Assembly (NCBI GenBank): GCA_965278995.1
Contig: OZ257136.1
Location: forward strand, 4,588,001 to 4,652,000
Reading direction: 5' to 3'
Length of the DNA: 64,000 nucleotides
Source of the DNA: JADJYF01 sp965278995
GTDB lineage: Bacteria; Pseudomonadota; Gammaproteobacteria; Ga0077536
Positions 25,732 to 35,197 of the stretch are shown here, one piece after another; the stretch's first letter is position 1, and every line of letters begins with the position of its first letter. Under the pieces are notes generated by a model that was given only the letters and a program-made list of their open reading frames with translations, had not been told where the DNA came from and did no database searches. A program made the translations under genes and the position numbers.

Positions 25732-26991
25732 ATGGACAAACTCATCATCCAGGGCGGCAACGCGCTGAACGGCGAAATTCGCATTTCCGGAGCGAAGAAC
25801 GCCGCGCTGCCGATACTCGCCGCTACGCTGCTCGCCGACGGTCCAGTGACGATCGGCAACGTGCCGCACCTGCATGACATCACGACAACGATGGAGCTGC
25901 TCGGCCGCATGGGCTTGAAGCTCACGCTCGACGAGCGTATGAACATCGAAGTCGACAGCAGCACCATCCGTGAGTTCTTTGCGCCCTACGAACTCGTCAA
26001 GACCATGCGCGCCTCGATACTGGTGCTCGGCCCGTTGCTGGCGCGTTTTGGTCAGGCCGATGTGTCGCTGCCCGGCGGCTGCGCTATCGGCTCGCGCCCG
26101 GTCAATCTTCACCTGCAGGGTCTGGCTGCGATGGGCGCCGAATTGTCGGTCGAAGGCGGTTACATCCGCGCCAAGGCTAAGCGACTGAAGGGTGTCGACA
26201 TGGTTCTCGATATCGTCACCGTCACCGGTACAGAGAACCTGATGATGGCAGCGACGCTGGCCTCCGGCACCACCGTCATCCGCAATGCCGCGCGTGAACC
26301 GGAAGTAGTCGATCTGGCGAATTGCCTGATGGCGATGGGTGCGCATATCGAAGGTGCAGGCAGTGACACCATCCGCATCGAAGGTGTCACTTCGCTGTCC
26401 GGCACACGCTACGATATTTTGCCCGACCGCATCGAGACCGGTACCTACCTGGTGGCGGCTGCGATGACCGGCGGAAAAGTCAAACTCAAGAACACGCGAC
26501 CGGACCTCCTGGAATCGGTGCTGGCAAAGTTGCACGAGGCCGGCGCGCACCTGACCATCGGCGAGGACTGGATCGAGATCGACATGCGCCATGGCGGCCT
26601 GCGCGCTGTGAATATCCACACGTCGCCGTATCCCGGATTCCCGACTGACATGCAGGCGCAGTTTACGGCGCTGAACTGCGTCGCGAGCGGCACCGGCACG
26701 ATCACTGAAACAGTATTCGAAAATCGATTCATGCACGTGCTCGAACTGCAGCGCATGGGTGCGCAGGTCAAACTCGAAGGCAATACCGCGATTACTACCG
26801 GTGTTCCCTATCTCAAGAGTGCACCGCTGATGGCAACGGATTTGCGCGCCTCTGCGAGCCTGGTACTGGCCGGGCTGGTAGCGCATGGCGCGACCGAAGT
26901 CGACCGCATTTATCATATCGATCGCGGCTACGAGACGATCGAAGAGAAACTCTCCAACCTGGGCGCGCAGATCAAGCGCGTTCCGAGCTGA
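25732..26991 (+). CDS. murA: UDP-N-acetylglucosamine 1-carboxyvinyltransferase
   Basis: MurA starts peptidoglycan precursor synthesis by moving enolpyruvate from PEP to UDP-GlcNAc; it is the fosfomycin target. The 419-aa length is normal. N-terminus MDKLIIQGGNALNGEIRISG and AKNAALPILAATLLA, the active-site Cys in SLPGGCAIGSRPVNLHL (fosfomycin-sensitive form), then RPDLLESVLAKL and DLRASASLVLAGLVA. It is 13 bp after ibaG. Confidence 0.97.
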   Translation: MDKLIIQGGNALNGEIRISGAKNAALPILAATLLADGPVTIGNVPHLHDITTTMELLGRMGLKLTLDERMNIEVDSSTIREFFAPYELVKTMRASILVLGPLLARFGQADVSLPGGCAIGSRPVNLHLQGLAAMGAELSVEGGYIRAKAKRLKGVDMVLDIVTVTGTENLMMAATLASGTTVIRNAAREPEVVDLANCLMAMGAHIEGAGSDTIRIEGVTSLSGTRYDILPDRIETGTYLVAAAMTGGKVKLKNTRPDLLESVLAKLHEAGAHLTIGEDWIEIDMRHGGLRAVNIHTSPYPGFPTDMQAQFTALNCVASGTGTITETVFENRFMHVLELQRMGAQVKLEGNTAITTGVPYLKSAPLMATDLRASASLVLAGLVAHGATEVDRIYHIDRGYETIEEKLSNLGAQIKRVPS

Positions 26992-27062
26992 GAAACGCCG
27001 GCAGTCCCAGCGCGGTGTGAGCGCGCGGTCGCCGCTGGCGGCCAGGGCAAGGCAGAACCCCA

Positions 27063-27725
27063 ATGACAAGACCGCTGAATTCGAACGCGACCGGACTCGT
27101 GATTGCGGTCTCCAAGGGGCGCATCTATGGCGAAGCCATGCCGCTGCTCGCGGCTATCGGCATTGTTCCGATCGACGATCCGGAGACTTCGCGCAAGCTC
27201 GTGCTGGACACCACCCACGAGGACGTCCGTCTGGTCATCATCCGTGCCACCGACGTTCCGACGTATGTCGAGTACGGCGCCGCCGATCTCGGCATCGCGG
27301 GTAAGGATGTCCTCATGGAATATGACGGTTCCGACTATTACGAACCGCTCGATCTCGGCATTGCGCGCTGTCGCCTGATGGTCGCCGGTCTGCCTGGCGG
27401 CGACGAGCGAAGGCAGCGGCTCCGCGTCGCGACGAAGTACTCGCGCATTGCGCGCGACTATTTCGCGCGTCAGGGTGTGCAGGCCGAAATCATCAAACTC
27501 TATGGTTCGATGGAACTGGCGCCGCTGGTCGGACTCGCCGACCGTATTGTCGATCTCGTCGATACCGGCAATACGCTGAAAGCCAATGGACTCGTCGCAA
27601 TGGAGACCATCTGCACAATCAGCTCCCGGCTCATCGTCAACAAGGCGGCGATGAAAACCAAGCATCAGAAAGTCAGCGCGATCATCGCTGCGCTTCGCGC
27701 GACTGTCGGTGGCACGCGTGTCTGA
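27063..27725 (+). CDS. hisG: ATP phosphoribosyltransferase, short form (HisG-S)
   Basis: HisG joins ATP and PRPP in the first step of histidine synthesis. At 220 aa it is the short form, lacking the C-terminal regulatory domain. Motifs: VIAVSKGRIYGEAMPLLAAI, YGAADLGIAGKDVLMEY, TKYSRIARDYF, KLYGSMELAPLVGLADRIVD and DTGNTLKANGL. Short forms need HisZ as a partner; no hisZ is in the window. The 3' end overlaps hisD. Confidence 0.95.
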   Translation: MTRPLNSNATGLVIAVSKGRIYGEAMPLLAAIGIVPIDDPETSRKLVLDTTHEDVRLVIIRATDVPTYVEYGAADLGIAGKDVLMEYDGSDYYEPLDLGIARCRLMVAGLPGGDERRQRLRVATKYSRIARDYFARQGVQAEIIKLYGSMELAPLVGLADRIVDLVDTGNTLKANGLVAMETICTISSRLIVNKAAMKTKHQKVSAIIAALRATVGGTRV

Positions 27726-29019
27726 TCTCATCAATCGACTCGATGCGGCAGATGCCGGCTTTGACGCAGCGCTGACAGCCCTGCTCGCGTGGGATAGCGA
27801 CGAACAGCCGGAAGTCGGCGCCACTGTGCGCGAGATCCTGAATGCCGTGAAAACACGCGGTGACAGCGCGCTGATCGAATACACCAATCGCTACGATCGA
27901 CGCGCGGTAAGCGTGGCTGCCGAACTCGAAGTCCACGATTTCGCGGCGGCCCGTACCCGCATCGCACCGGAGCTCTGCGCCGCACTCGAGCGCGCTGCTG
28001 AACGGGTGCGTGACTACCATGAACGGCAACGTGCCGAATCGTGGTCTTATCGCGAAGCGGATGGCACCGTGCTGGGTCAGGAGATCCGACCGCTCGACCG
28101 GGTGGGCATCTATGTGCCAGGCGGCAAAGCGGCATATCCGTCGTCTGTGCTCATGAATGCCATACCGGCCAAAGTTGCCGGCGTCGGCGAGATCATCATG
28201 ACGGTGCCAGCACCGGATGGAGAGCTGGTTCCCGTCGTGCTCGCCGCGGCCGCGATCGCCGGGGTCGATCGTGTGTTCACACTCGGCGGTGCGCAGGCCA
28301 TCGCCGCACTCGCTTATGGTACGGCCCTGGTTCCGGCGGTCGACAAGATAGTCGGTCCGGGCAACCGTTATGTCGCTGCCGCCAAAGCGATGGTGTTCGG
28401 CCGCGTCGGCATCGACATGATTGCAGGTCCATCGGAAATCCTCATCGTTTGCGACGGTGCGACCGATCCCGACTGGGTCGCGATGGACCTGTGTTCGCAG
28501 GCCGAGCACGATGAACAAGCGCAATCGATTCTGCTGTCGCCTGATGGCACGTTTCTCGACGCCGTGGCAGCGAGTCTAAGGCGCCTGTTACCGACGCTTC
28601 CGCGGGTTGCGATCGCGAGCCAGGCGCTGAGCCAGCGTGGCGCCCTGATCAAGGTCGCAGATATCGCACAGGCAATAGCGATCGTGAATCGGGTAGCGCC
28701 CGAGCATCTGGAATTGTCCATCGCCGAGCCGCGCGCGTGGTTGGCGCAGATCCGTCATGCCGGTGCTATTTTCATGGGACGCTATACCGCCGAGGCGCTG
28801 GGTGATTACTGCGCCGGGCCCAACCATGTGTTGCCAACCTCCGGTACGGCGCGGTTCTCCTCGCCGCTCGGCGTCTACGATTTTCAGAAGCGCTCATCGA
28901 TCATCGAGTGTTCCGCAGCCGGCGCAGCTACGCTCGGCCGCGTTGCCGGCGTGCTTGCGCGCGGTGAAGGACTCGATGCGCACGCCCGTTCGGCCGAATA
29001 CCGCGTACCTTCGACATGA
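27709..29019 (+). CDS. hisD: histidinol dehydrogenase
   Basis: HisD oxidises histidinol to histidine in two NAD-dependent steps. The 436-aa protein has RPLDRVGIYVPGGKAAYPSS, GAQAIAALAYGT, KIVGPGNRYVAAAKAMVFG, the zinc-site DLCSQAEHDEQAQS with His/Gln, and GDYCAGPNHVLPTSGTARF near the end. The start is GTG 27709 (overlapping hisG by 17 bp) or GTG 27718; both give short equivalent N-termini. It overlaps hisC by ATGA. Confidence 0.96.
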   Translation: MARVSDLINRLDAADAGFDAALTALLAWDSDEQPEVGATVREILNAVKTRGDSALIEYTNRYDRRAVSVAAELEVHDFAAARTRIAPELCAALERAAERVRDYHERQRAESWSYREADGTVLGQEIRPLDRVGIYVPGGKAAYPSSVLMNAIPAKVAGVGEIIMTVPAPDGELVPVVLAAAAIAGVDRVFTLGGAQAIAALAYGTALVPAVDKIVGPGNRYVAAAKAMVFGRVGIDMIAGPSEILIVCDGATDPDWVAMDLCSQAEHDEQAQSILLSPDGTFLDAVAASLRRLLPTLPRVAIASQALSQRGALIKVADIAQAIAIVNRVAPEHLELSIAEPRAWLAQIRHAGAIFMGRYTAEALGDYCAGPNHVLPTSGTARFSSPLGVYDFQKRSSIIECSAAGAATLGRVAGVLARGEGLDAHARSAEYRVPST

Positions 29020-30125
29020 GCATCGAGGAACGACTGCAGCGCCTGTGCGCGCCGTGGGTGCGGCAGCTTGTGCCGTATCACGTCGAAGACGGGCGCGGCC
29101 TGATCAAACTCGATGCCATGGAAAATCCTTATCCGCTGCCGGTCGCGCTGCACGACGCGTGGGTACGGCTGCTGAGCGAGATTCGTCTGAACCGCTACCC
29201 GGATCCGCAGGCGCTGGAATTGAAAGCGGCGCTTGCTGCCCATCTCGGTCTGCCCGCAAGCCTTGCTGTCACGCTCGGTAATGGCTCCGACGAACTGATC
29301 CATCTCGTCTGTCTCGCGTTCGCGCGACATGAACACGCTGTCGTTCTGTGTCCGGAACCGAGCTTCGCCGTTTACCGGATAGCGGCGAGTGCGCTCGGTA
29401 TTCGCTATGTCGGTGTGCCGCTGCGTGAAGGTGACTTCGCGCTCGATCTCGACGCGATGCTCGCAGCCATCGAGGAACATCAGCCGGCCGTACTGTTTCT
29501 GGCCAGTCCGAACAATCCCACCGGCAACCGTCTGGATCTCGGTGCATTGGAGACACTGTGTGCTCGCACGCCGGGTGTGGTGGTGCTCGACGAAGCGTAT
29601 TACCGCTTTTCGACGCAAACTGCCGGGCGCAGCCGCGTACTCGAGGCGGGCGCGATCGAGAACCTGCTGGTCATGCAGACGCTGTCGAAGATTGGCCTGG
29701 CCGGGTTGCGCGTCGGCGCCCTGATTGCGCAGCAACCATGGATCGACGTCGTCGAGCGGCTGCGCATGCCCTATAACATCGGCACACTCGCACAGGCCAG
29801 CGCGCTGTTCGCGCTCACGCATATCGACGAATTCCAGCGTCAGGTGGAGGCAATCATCCATTGCCGAGCTGCGCTGGCGAGCGCATTGACTGGTCTACGC
29901 GGTGTTCGGGTCTGGCCGAGTGAAACGAATTTCATGCTGTTCCGCGTACCTGCCGGTACCGGTCGCCAGGTGTTCGACGGCCTGAAAGCGCGCGGTGTGC
30001 TCGTCAAGTATCTCGGCAGTGGACATCCGGCGCTCACCGACTGTTTGCGTGTGACGGTCGGTACTGACGACGAGAATGGCATTTTCCTGCATGCGCTGGC
30101 GCAGGCGTTGGCACCAGCGCATTAG
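29016..30125 (+). CDS. hisC: histidinol-phosphate aminotransferase
   Basis: HisC is a PLP enzyme for histidinol-phosphate synthesis. The 369-aa class II aminotransferase has KLDAMENPYPLP, TLGNGSDELIHLVCLAFA, FLASPNNPTGNRLD, VVLDEAYYRFS, and the Schiff-base Lys in QTLSKIGLAGLRVG. It is third in the hisG-hisD-hisC unit and overlaps hisD by 4 bp. Confidence 0.95.
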   Translation: MSIEERLQRLCAPWVRQLVPYHVEDGRGLIKLDAMENPYPLPVALHDAWVRLLSEIRLNRYPDPQALELKAALAAHLGLPASLAVTLGNGSDELIHLVCLAFARHEHAVVLCPEPSFAVYRIAASALGIRYVGVPLREGDFALDLDAMLAAIEEHQPAVLFLASPNNPTGNRLDLGALETLCARTPGVVVLDEAYYRFSTQTAGRSRVLEAGAIENLLVMQTLSKIGLAGLRVGALIAQQPWIDVVERLRMPYNIGTLAQASALFALTHIDEFQRQVEAIIHCRAALASALTGLRGVRVWPSETNFMLFRVPAGTGRQVFDGLKARGVLVKYLGSGHPALTDCLRVTVGTDDENGIFLHALAQALAPAH

Positions 30126-30457
30126 CGGCCAGCGGCCGATACACGTATTACTCCGCTGATCCTTTGCGTGTTATCGGCGCGCGACGGCTGATTTTCAACG
30201 GCCTTTCGCCCGTAGTGGCCAGTATTTTGGTGGTACAATCGCCGCCATCAGACCGCCATCAGCGAGACCTGTCGATACCCCGCAGCGGCGCTGCACGGGG
30301 CCTCCGCCGCCGGCACGAAACCGCCGCCGGTGCGATGCGACGATGCGCTTTGGCGGGCACAACTCTTTCGGGTGGTCACGCGCGCTCCGCGTACCGGACG
30401 CTGCGCCGGCACCGTCCCGACTGCATGAGATTATGAAGTAGCAGGAGACATGAAAGC
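30126..30457 (+). promoter_or_regulatory. leader and probable promoter region of the cytochrome bc1 operon
   Basis: This 332-bp gap has no gene. A TACAAT box at 30234-30239 is a fair -10 with no strong -35. That would give a leader of over 200 nt. The leader holds a hairpin at 30278-30300 (CCCCG-CAGC-GGC-GCTG, a 2-nt bulge, CGGGG) and two direct copies of CCGCCGCCGG near 30306 and 30323. The SD AGGAG at 30443-30447 is 10 nt from the petA ATG; an ATG at 30450 would encode only three codons. Confidence 0.45.
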
Positions 30458-31057
30458 ATGAGCGAGACTGCTGTCGATCTGGATCGACGCCGCTTCCTCA
30501 CAGGTACCGCGACTGTCCTTGGTGGCGTCGGTGCGGGCCTCGCGGCAATACCTTTCGTGGCGACGTTTCAGCCGAGCGAGCGGGCAAAAGCTATCGGTGC
30601 GCCGGTTGAAGCGGACATCGGCCAACTCGAACCGGGCCAGCGTGCGACGTTTAAATGGCGCGGCAAGCCGGTTTGGGTCGTGCGCCGAACGAACGAGCAG
30701 ATAGAGACGCTCAAAGGGTTGACTGCGGATATTCTAAGTGACCCGGAGTCAGTCAAATCTGAGCAACCGGCGTTCGCGGCGAATGCCTGGCGTTCGTCGA
30801 ATCCCGAATACCTCATTCTGGTCGGTATCTGCACCCATCTCGGTTGCTCGCCGAGCTTTCTGCCTGAACAGATCCTGGAAGGCTCCGGCGGCGGCAACGT
30901 GCACGGCGGTTTCTTCTGCCCTTGCCATGGTTCGAAGTTCGATCTCGCTGGCCGCGTATTCTCTGGTGTGCCGGCGCCTATCAATCTGCCCGTACCGCCA
31001 TACAGGTTCCTGTCCGAGACGCGGGTGTTGATCGGTGAAGCGGAGGGCGGCGCGTAA
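30458..31057 (+). CDS. petA: ubiquinol-cytochrome c reductase Rieske iron-sulfur subunit
   Basis: This is the 2Fe-2S subunit of the bc1 complex, 199 aa. It has a twin-Arg-like N-terminus (DRRRFLTGTATVLGGVGAG, Tat-type anchor) and the Rieske cluster boxes CTHLGCSP and CPCHGSKFDLAGRVF. It begins the petABC operon, overlapping petB by one base. Confidence 0.97.
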   Translation: MSETAVDLDRRRFLTGTATVLGGVGAGLAAIPFVATFQPSERAKAIGAPVEADIGQLEPGQRATFKWRGKPVWVVRRTNEQIETLKGLTADILSDPESVKSEQPAFAANAWRSSNPEYLILVGICTHLGCSPSFLPEQILEGSGGGNVHGGFFCPCHGSKFDLAGRVFSGVPAPINLPVPPYRFLSETRVLIGEAEGGA

Positions 31058-32310
31058 TGAATACGATAGTCAAAGGACTGGTCGGTCTGCGGGACTGGGT
31101 CGACGATCGTTTCCCGTTGATGACCTTGTGGAACGATCACATGGCGCGCTACTACGCGCCGAAAAACTTTAATTTCTGGTATTACTTCGGCGTGCTGTCG
31201 CTGGTTGTTCTGGTCATCCAGATAGTGACCGGCATCTGGCTGGTGATGAACTACAAACCCGATGCGAACTTTGCGTTTGCCTCGGTCGAGTACATCATGC
31301 GCGATGTCGAATGGGGCTGGTTGATCCGCTACATGCATTCGACCGGGGCGTCGTTCTTTTTCATTGTTGTATATCTGCACATGTTCCGGGCGCTGCTCTA
31401 CGGTTCCTACAAGAAACCGCGTGAATTGATCTGGATCCTCGGCATGTTCATCTATCTTTCGCTGATGGCGGAAGCGTTTTTCGGCTATCTGCTGCCGTGG
31501 GGGCAGATGTCGTTCTGGGGCGCGCAGGTCATCATCTCGCTGTTCGGTGCGATACCGTTCGTCGGTGAGACATTGTCGCTGTGGATCCGCGGTGATTATG
31601 TCGTGTCCGACATCACGCTGAACCGCTTCTTCTCGTTCCACGTGATAGCGCTGCCCTTCGCCATTGCCGGGCTGGTCGTCATGCATATTATTGCGCTGCA
31701 TGAAGTCGGGTCGAACAATCCCGATGGCGTGGAAATCAAGAACAAGAAGGACTCCAACGGCAAACCACTCGACGGCATCCCGTTCCATCCCTACTACACG
31801 GTCAAGGACTCCGTCGGTGTCGTCGTGTTCCTGATGCTGTTCACGGTGGTCGCGTTTTTTGCGCCCGAGTTCGGCGGCTATTTCCTCGAGCACAATAATT
31901 TCATTCCGGCAGATCCGTTGAAGACACCGCTGCATATCGCACCGGTGTGGTATTTCACGCCGTACTATTCGATTCTGCGCGCCAATACCATCAACTTCTT
32001 CGGCATCGAAGCCAAGCTCTGGGGTGTCGTCTTCATGGGCCTCGGCACGATGATCTTCTTCCTGCTGCCGTGGCTGGACCGAAGCCCGGTGAAGTCGATT
32101 CGCTATCGTGGCGGCATCTACAAGACAGCGCTTGGCATCTTTGTCGTCGTGTTCCTGATCCTCGGGTATCTCGGCATTCTGCCGCCGACGCCGCAGCGCA
32201 CCCTGGTGGCACAGATCTGCACGGTGCTGTACTTCCTGTTCTTCCTGCTGATGCCGTTCTACACGAAATGGGACACGACTAAACCGGTACCGGAAAGGGT
32301 GACAGGCTGA
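31057..32310 (+). CDS. petB: cytochrome b subunit of bc1 complex
   Basis: This membrane subunit carries hemes bL and bH and both quinone sites. The 417-aa protein has NFWYYFGVLSLVVLVIQIVT, the first His pair region (MHSTGASFFFIVVYLHMFR), LLPWGQMSFWGAQVI, the later His pair in NRFFSFHVIALPF and VVMHIIALHEVGSNNPDG, and the Qo-site-type PADPLKTPLHIAPVWYF. It overlaps petA and petC by one base each. Confidence 0.97.
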   Translation: MNTIVKGLVGLRDWVDDRFPLMTLWNDHMARYYAPKNFNFWYYFGVLSLVVLVIQIVTGIWLVMNYKPDANFAFASVEYIMRDVEWGWLIRYMHSTGASFFFIVVYLHMFRALLYGSYKKPRELIWILGMFIYLSLMAEAFFGYLLPWGQMSFWGAQVIISLFGAIPFVGETLSLWIRGDYVVSDITLNRFFSFHVIALPFAIAGLVVMHIIALHEVGSNNPDGVEIKNKKDSNGKPLDGIPFHPYYTVKDSVGVVVFLMLFTVVAFFAPEFGGYFLEHNNFIPADPLKTPLHIAPVWYFTPYYSILRANTINFFGIEAKLWGVVFMGLGTMIFFLLPWLDRSPVKSIRYRGGIYKTALGIFVVVFLILGYLGILPPTPQRTLVAQICTVLYFLFFLLMPFYTKWDTTKPVPERVTG

Positions 32311-33062
32311 TGAACCGATTACTCCTCACCATCATCGCAGTTTCTATCGGACTGTCGGTCGCGGTGGTCGCGCCTGTCGCGGCCAACGAGGACGGCCCGA
32401 CACTGATGGAATCCCACGCAAGCCTGCGCAACAAGAGCAATCTGCAGCGTGGCGCGCGAACCTTCGTGAACTATTGCCTGAGCTGTCACTCGGCGTCATT
32501 CATGCGCTACAGCCGCATGGCCAAGGACCTTCAACTCGACGAGGCCATGGTCAAGGCGAACCTGATGTTCACCACCGACAAGATTGGCGAACCGATGACG
32601 GTCGCCATGCGTCCGGTCGATGCCGCCAACTGGTTCGGCGTACCACCGCCCGATCTATCGGTCATCGCCCGGGCCCGCGGTGCCGATTGGCTGTATTCCT
32701 ATCTGATGGGTTTCCATCTCGATGAAAAGAGGCCAACCGGCGTCAACAATCCGTATTTCCCGGAAACAGCCATGCCGCATGTGCTGTGGGAACTCCAGGG
32801 CTTGCAGCGGAAAGTCGATGCTGAACATGGCGGCGAACACGGCCATGCCGGCCCGCCGACATTTGAACTCGTCCAGCCGGGCAAACTGAGTCCTGCGGAA
32901 TACGAGACGGTCGTACGCGACCTGGTGAGTTTCCTGGTCTATGTCGGCGAGCCGGCCAAACTCATCCGCTACAAGGTGGGATTCTGGGTGCTTGCTTTCC
33001 TGTCGGTGCTGTTCCTTGTCACGTATCTACTCAAGAAAGAATACTGGAAGGATGTTCACTGA
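32310..33062 (+). CDS. petC: cytochrome c1 subunit of bc1 complex
   Basis: Cytochrome c1 is anchored to the periplasmic face. The 250-aa protein has a signal peptide (LLTIIAVSIGLSVAVVAPVAA), the heme motif YCLSCHS, PPPDLSVIARARGADWLYSY, the axial-Met region (MPHVLWELQG) and a C-terminal membrane helix (VGFWVLAFLSVLFLVTYLLK). It is the last gene of petABC. Confidence 0.96.
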   Translation: MNRLLLTIIAVSIGLSVAVVAPVAANEDGPTLMESHASLRNKSNLQRGARTFVNYCLSCHSASFMRYSRMAKDLQLDEAMVKANLMFTTDKIGEPMTVAMRPVDAANWFGVPPPDLSVIARARGADWLYSYLMGFHLDEKRPTGVNNPYFPETAMPHVLWELQGLQRKVDAEHGGEHGHAGPPTFELVQPGKLSPAEYETVVRDLVSFLVYVGEPAKLIRYKVGFWVLAFLSVLFLVTYLLKKEYWKDVH

Positions 33063-33063
33063 A

Positions 33064-33687
33064 ATGTCGGCGCTTGCCAACCGGCGGTCGGTCATGACGC
33101 TTTATGCAGATGCCGCCGACCCGCTAGGCCATAGCGTCCGACTGGTATTGACTGAAAAAGACATCAACGTCGAAGTCCATTTCATCGACGACGAGAGCAA
33201 GCCCGAAGATCTGAACGACCTGAATCCGTACCATAATCTGCTGACACTTATCGATCGCGATCTGGTGCTGTACGACGCCCAGATCATGATGGAGTATCTG
33301 GATGAACGGTATCCGCATCCGCCGCTGATGCCGGTAGATCCGGTCGCGCGGGCCAACAACCGCCAGTTCCGCTACCGTATCGTGCGCGATCTCTATTCGC
33401 TGGCAGCTGATATGGAGAGCGACAACGATATCGCTGCGGCCAATGCGCGTAAATCGATGCGCGACAACCTGATGGCTATTTCACCGGTTTTCGGTCAGTT
33501 CCCGTTTTTCATGTCAGAAGAGTTTTCGCTCGTCGACCTGTGCATGGCGCCGCTGCTGTGGCGTCTTCCTCGATATGGCGTCAAGCTCACCCCGCAAGCC
33601 AAGCCGCTGCTCAAATACGCTGACAAACTGTTCGATCGTCAAGCTTTTCAAACCAGCTTGTCACCGGTCGAGCAGGAGATCCGCTGA
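33064..33687 (+). CDS. sspA: stringent starvation protein A (GST-like)
   Basis: SspA is an RNA-polymerase-associated GST-fold protein that has lost transferase activity. The 207-aa protein has VMTLYADAADPLGHSVRLVL, NLLTLIDRDLVLYDAQIMMEYLDERYPHP and FFMSEEFSLVDLCMAPLLWR. The ATG is 2 bp after petC; petABC-sspAB is a common gammaproteobacterial order. Confidence 0.95.
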   Translation: MSALANRRSVMTLYADAADPLGHSVRLVLTEKDINVEVHFIDDESKPEDLNDLNPYHNLLTLIDRDLVLYDAQIMMEYLDERYPHPPLMPVDPVARANNRQFRYRIVRDLYSLAADMESDNDIAAANARKSMRDNLMAISPVFGQFPFFMSEEFSLVDLCMAPLLWRLPRYGVKLTPQAKPLLKYADKLFDRQAFQTSLSPVEQEIR

Positions 33688-33718
33688 ACGCCGGCCGGGC
33701 GGTCTGTGCTCTGTAACG

Positions 33719-34144
33719 ATGCCTGCCATGGTCATGACGTCTACCCGACCTTATCTGATCCGCGCGATGTATGACTGGATAGTCGACAACCGTTGTACGC
33801 CGCACCTGCTCGTCGATGTCGCTTTTGAGGGTGTCTCGGTCCCTCGCCAATACGTCGAAAATGGTGTCATCGTACTCAACATGGCACCAAGCGCGGTGCG
33901 TGATCTCGATCTCGGCAACGAGTTGATCAGCTTCAGTGCGCGCTTCGCTGGGACGCCGCATGACATTCGCGTGCCGGTGCCTGCGGTCCAGGCGATCTAT
34001 GCCCGCGAGAACGGCCAGGGTATTTTTCTGGGTGAGACGGATGCGGCAGAGACCAAGCTGGCAGCCGATGCCGAGAATGCAACCAGCACAGGCGAACCGG
34101 AACGCAAAGGCGGCAAGCCGCCGCATCTGACCATCGTCAAATAA
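33719..34144 (+). CDS. sspB: ClpXP protease specificity-enhancing factor SspB
   Basis: SspB delivers ssrA-tagged proteins to ClpXP. The 141-aa protein has the substrate-binding domain TRPYLIRAMYDWIVDNRCTP and HLLVDV, YVENGVIVLNMAPSAV, VQAIYARENGQGIFL, then a flexible linker and the ClpX-docking tail KPPHLTIVK. ATGs at 33719 and 33734 are both possible; the later is nearer to the family start. Confidence 0.95.
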   Translation: MPAMVMTSTRPYLIRAMYDWIVDNRCTPHLLVDVAFEGVSVPRQYVENGVIVLNMAPSAVRDLDLGNELISFSARFAGTPHDIRVPVPAVQAIYARENGQGIFLGETDAAETKLAADAENATSTGEPERKGGKPPHLTIVK

Positions 34145-34172
34145 GCACGCCTGCGCGGCGACGCGACGCGCG

Positions 34173-34817
34173 TTACGATTCCTGCCCCAGCAGATGAAAA
34201 TCGATCAGATCGCACAGGCAGTGGATGATAGTCAGATGAGATTCCTGAATGCGTGCCGTCGATTCGCTCGGTACGCGCAATTCGATATCGCCTGATCGCA
34301 AGCTGCCTGCGGCATGGCCGCCGTCGCGACCAGTAACGAGGATCACGCGCATTTCCTGGTCGTGAGCCGCATCAATCGCGTTCAGAATGTTGTGTGAATT
34401 GCCGCTGGTCGTGAACGCCAGCAGCACATCGCCGGGATGCCCGAGCGCGCGGATCTGCTTGGCGAAGATATCTGCAAACTGGTAGTCGTTCGCGATCGAC
34501 GTGATGGTCGACGCGTCAGTTGTCAGCGCGAACGCCGGCAACCCCGGTCGCTCGCGTTCAAACCGGTTCAACATTTCAGAGGAGAAGTGCTGAGCATCGC
34601 CAGCCGAACCGCCGTTGCCGCAAGTCAGCACTTTACCGCTGCCGAGTATGCATTCAGCAAGGGCATTCCCGGCGTCGGCGATGCGTGGTGTGAGCTCCTC
34701 GAGACAGCGCGTCTTGACCGCGATACTCTCTTCGATGATGGCTCTGATACGGAACAGCGGATCCAATCTAGTCCCAACGTATGAGTAGTGTCGGGTGATG
34801 TCCCGAGACGCACCCAT
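34173..34817 (-). CDS. SIS-domain protein, DiaA/GmhA-like
   Basis: This 214-aa SIS-domain protein resembles phosphoheptose isomerase and the DnaA-binding initiator protein DiaA. Motifs: CGNGGSAGDAQHFSSEMLNR, PAFALTTDASTITSIANDY, LLAFTTSGNSHNILNAI and ESHLTIIHCLCDLID. The neighbours (yraN, lpoA, rsmI) are those of diaA in E. coli, which favours DiaA. The start codon overlaps the yraN stop (TAATG), so translation is coupled. Confidence 0.88.
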   Translation of the reverse strand: MGASRDITRHYSYVGTRLDPLFRIRAIIEESIAVKTRCLEELTPRIADAGNALAECILGSGKVLTCGNGGSAGDAQHFSSEMLNRFERERPGLPAFALTTDASTITSIANDYQFADIFAKQIRALGHPGDVLLAFTTSGNSHNILNAIDAAHDQEMRVILVTGRDGGHAAGSLRSGDIELRVPSESTARIQESHLTIIHCLCDLIDFHLLGQES

Positions 34818-35197
34818 TATGCAGAAAATGCCCCGGCAATCCAGTCGGTGACGCCGGTCTCGCCGTCCATCGCAACGACGTCGAAGCGGCAGGCGCAGTC
34901 GGCAAACTGGCGATGCGTCAGCAGAAAATGACTCGCTGCCCGGGTGAGGCGCGCCTGCTTTCTGCCATCGACGCTTTCTGCGGCGCTGCCAAAGCGGCTG
35001 GAACGACGATAGCGTACTTCGACGAAAACGAGCGCGGCGCCGTCACGCATGATCAGATCGATTTCGCCACCGCGACAGCTGTAGTTGCGGGCCACGACTC
35101 GCAGACCACGTTTCCCAAGGTATCGTTCCGCGGCGAGTTCGAAGTCGCGGCCGCGACTGCGTGACGATGGCGCAGCCTCGTCAGTTGGTGAGGCCAT
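34817..35197 (-). CDS. yraN: UPF0102 family protein YraN
   Basis: This 126-aa protein has a nuclease-like fold of unknown role. The core is GRDFELAAERYLGKRGLRVV, ARNYSCRGGEIDLIMRDG and ALVFVEVRYRRS, with the D..ExV pattern of restriction-like folds. The ATG at 35197 matches the family start. Its first codons overlap the end of lpoA by 17 bp. Confidence 0.92.
   Translation of the reverse strand: MASPTDEAAPSSRSRGRDFELAAERYLGKRGLRVVARNYSCRGGEIDLIMRDGAALVFVEVRYRRSSRFGSAAESVDGRKQARLTRAASHFLLTHRQFADCACRFDVVAMDGETGVTDWIAGAFSA

Noticed and set aside
25375..27069. 564-aa open frame antisense to murA and neighbours
   Set aside because: Crosses several real genes on the other strand and has shadow-type composition.
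30450..30461. Three-codon upstream ORF (ATG AAA GCA TGA) overlapping the petA start
   Set aside because: Its ATG is only 2 nt from the SD, too close for efficient initiation; probably chance.
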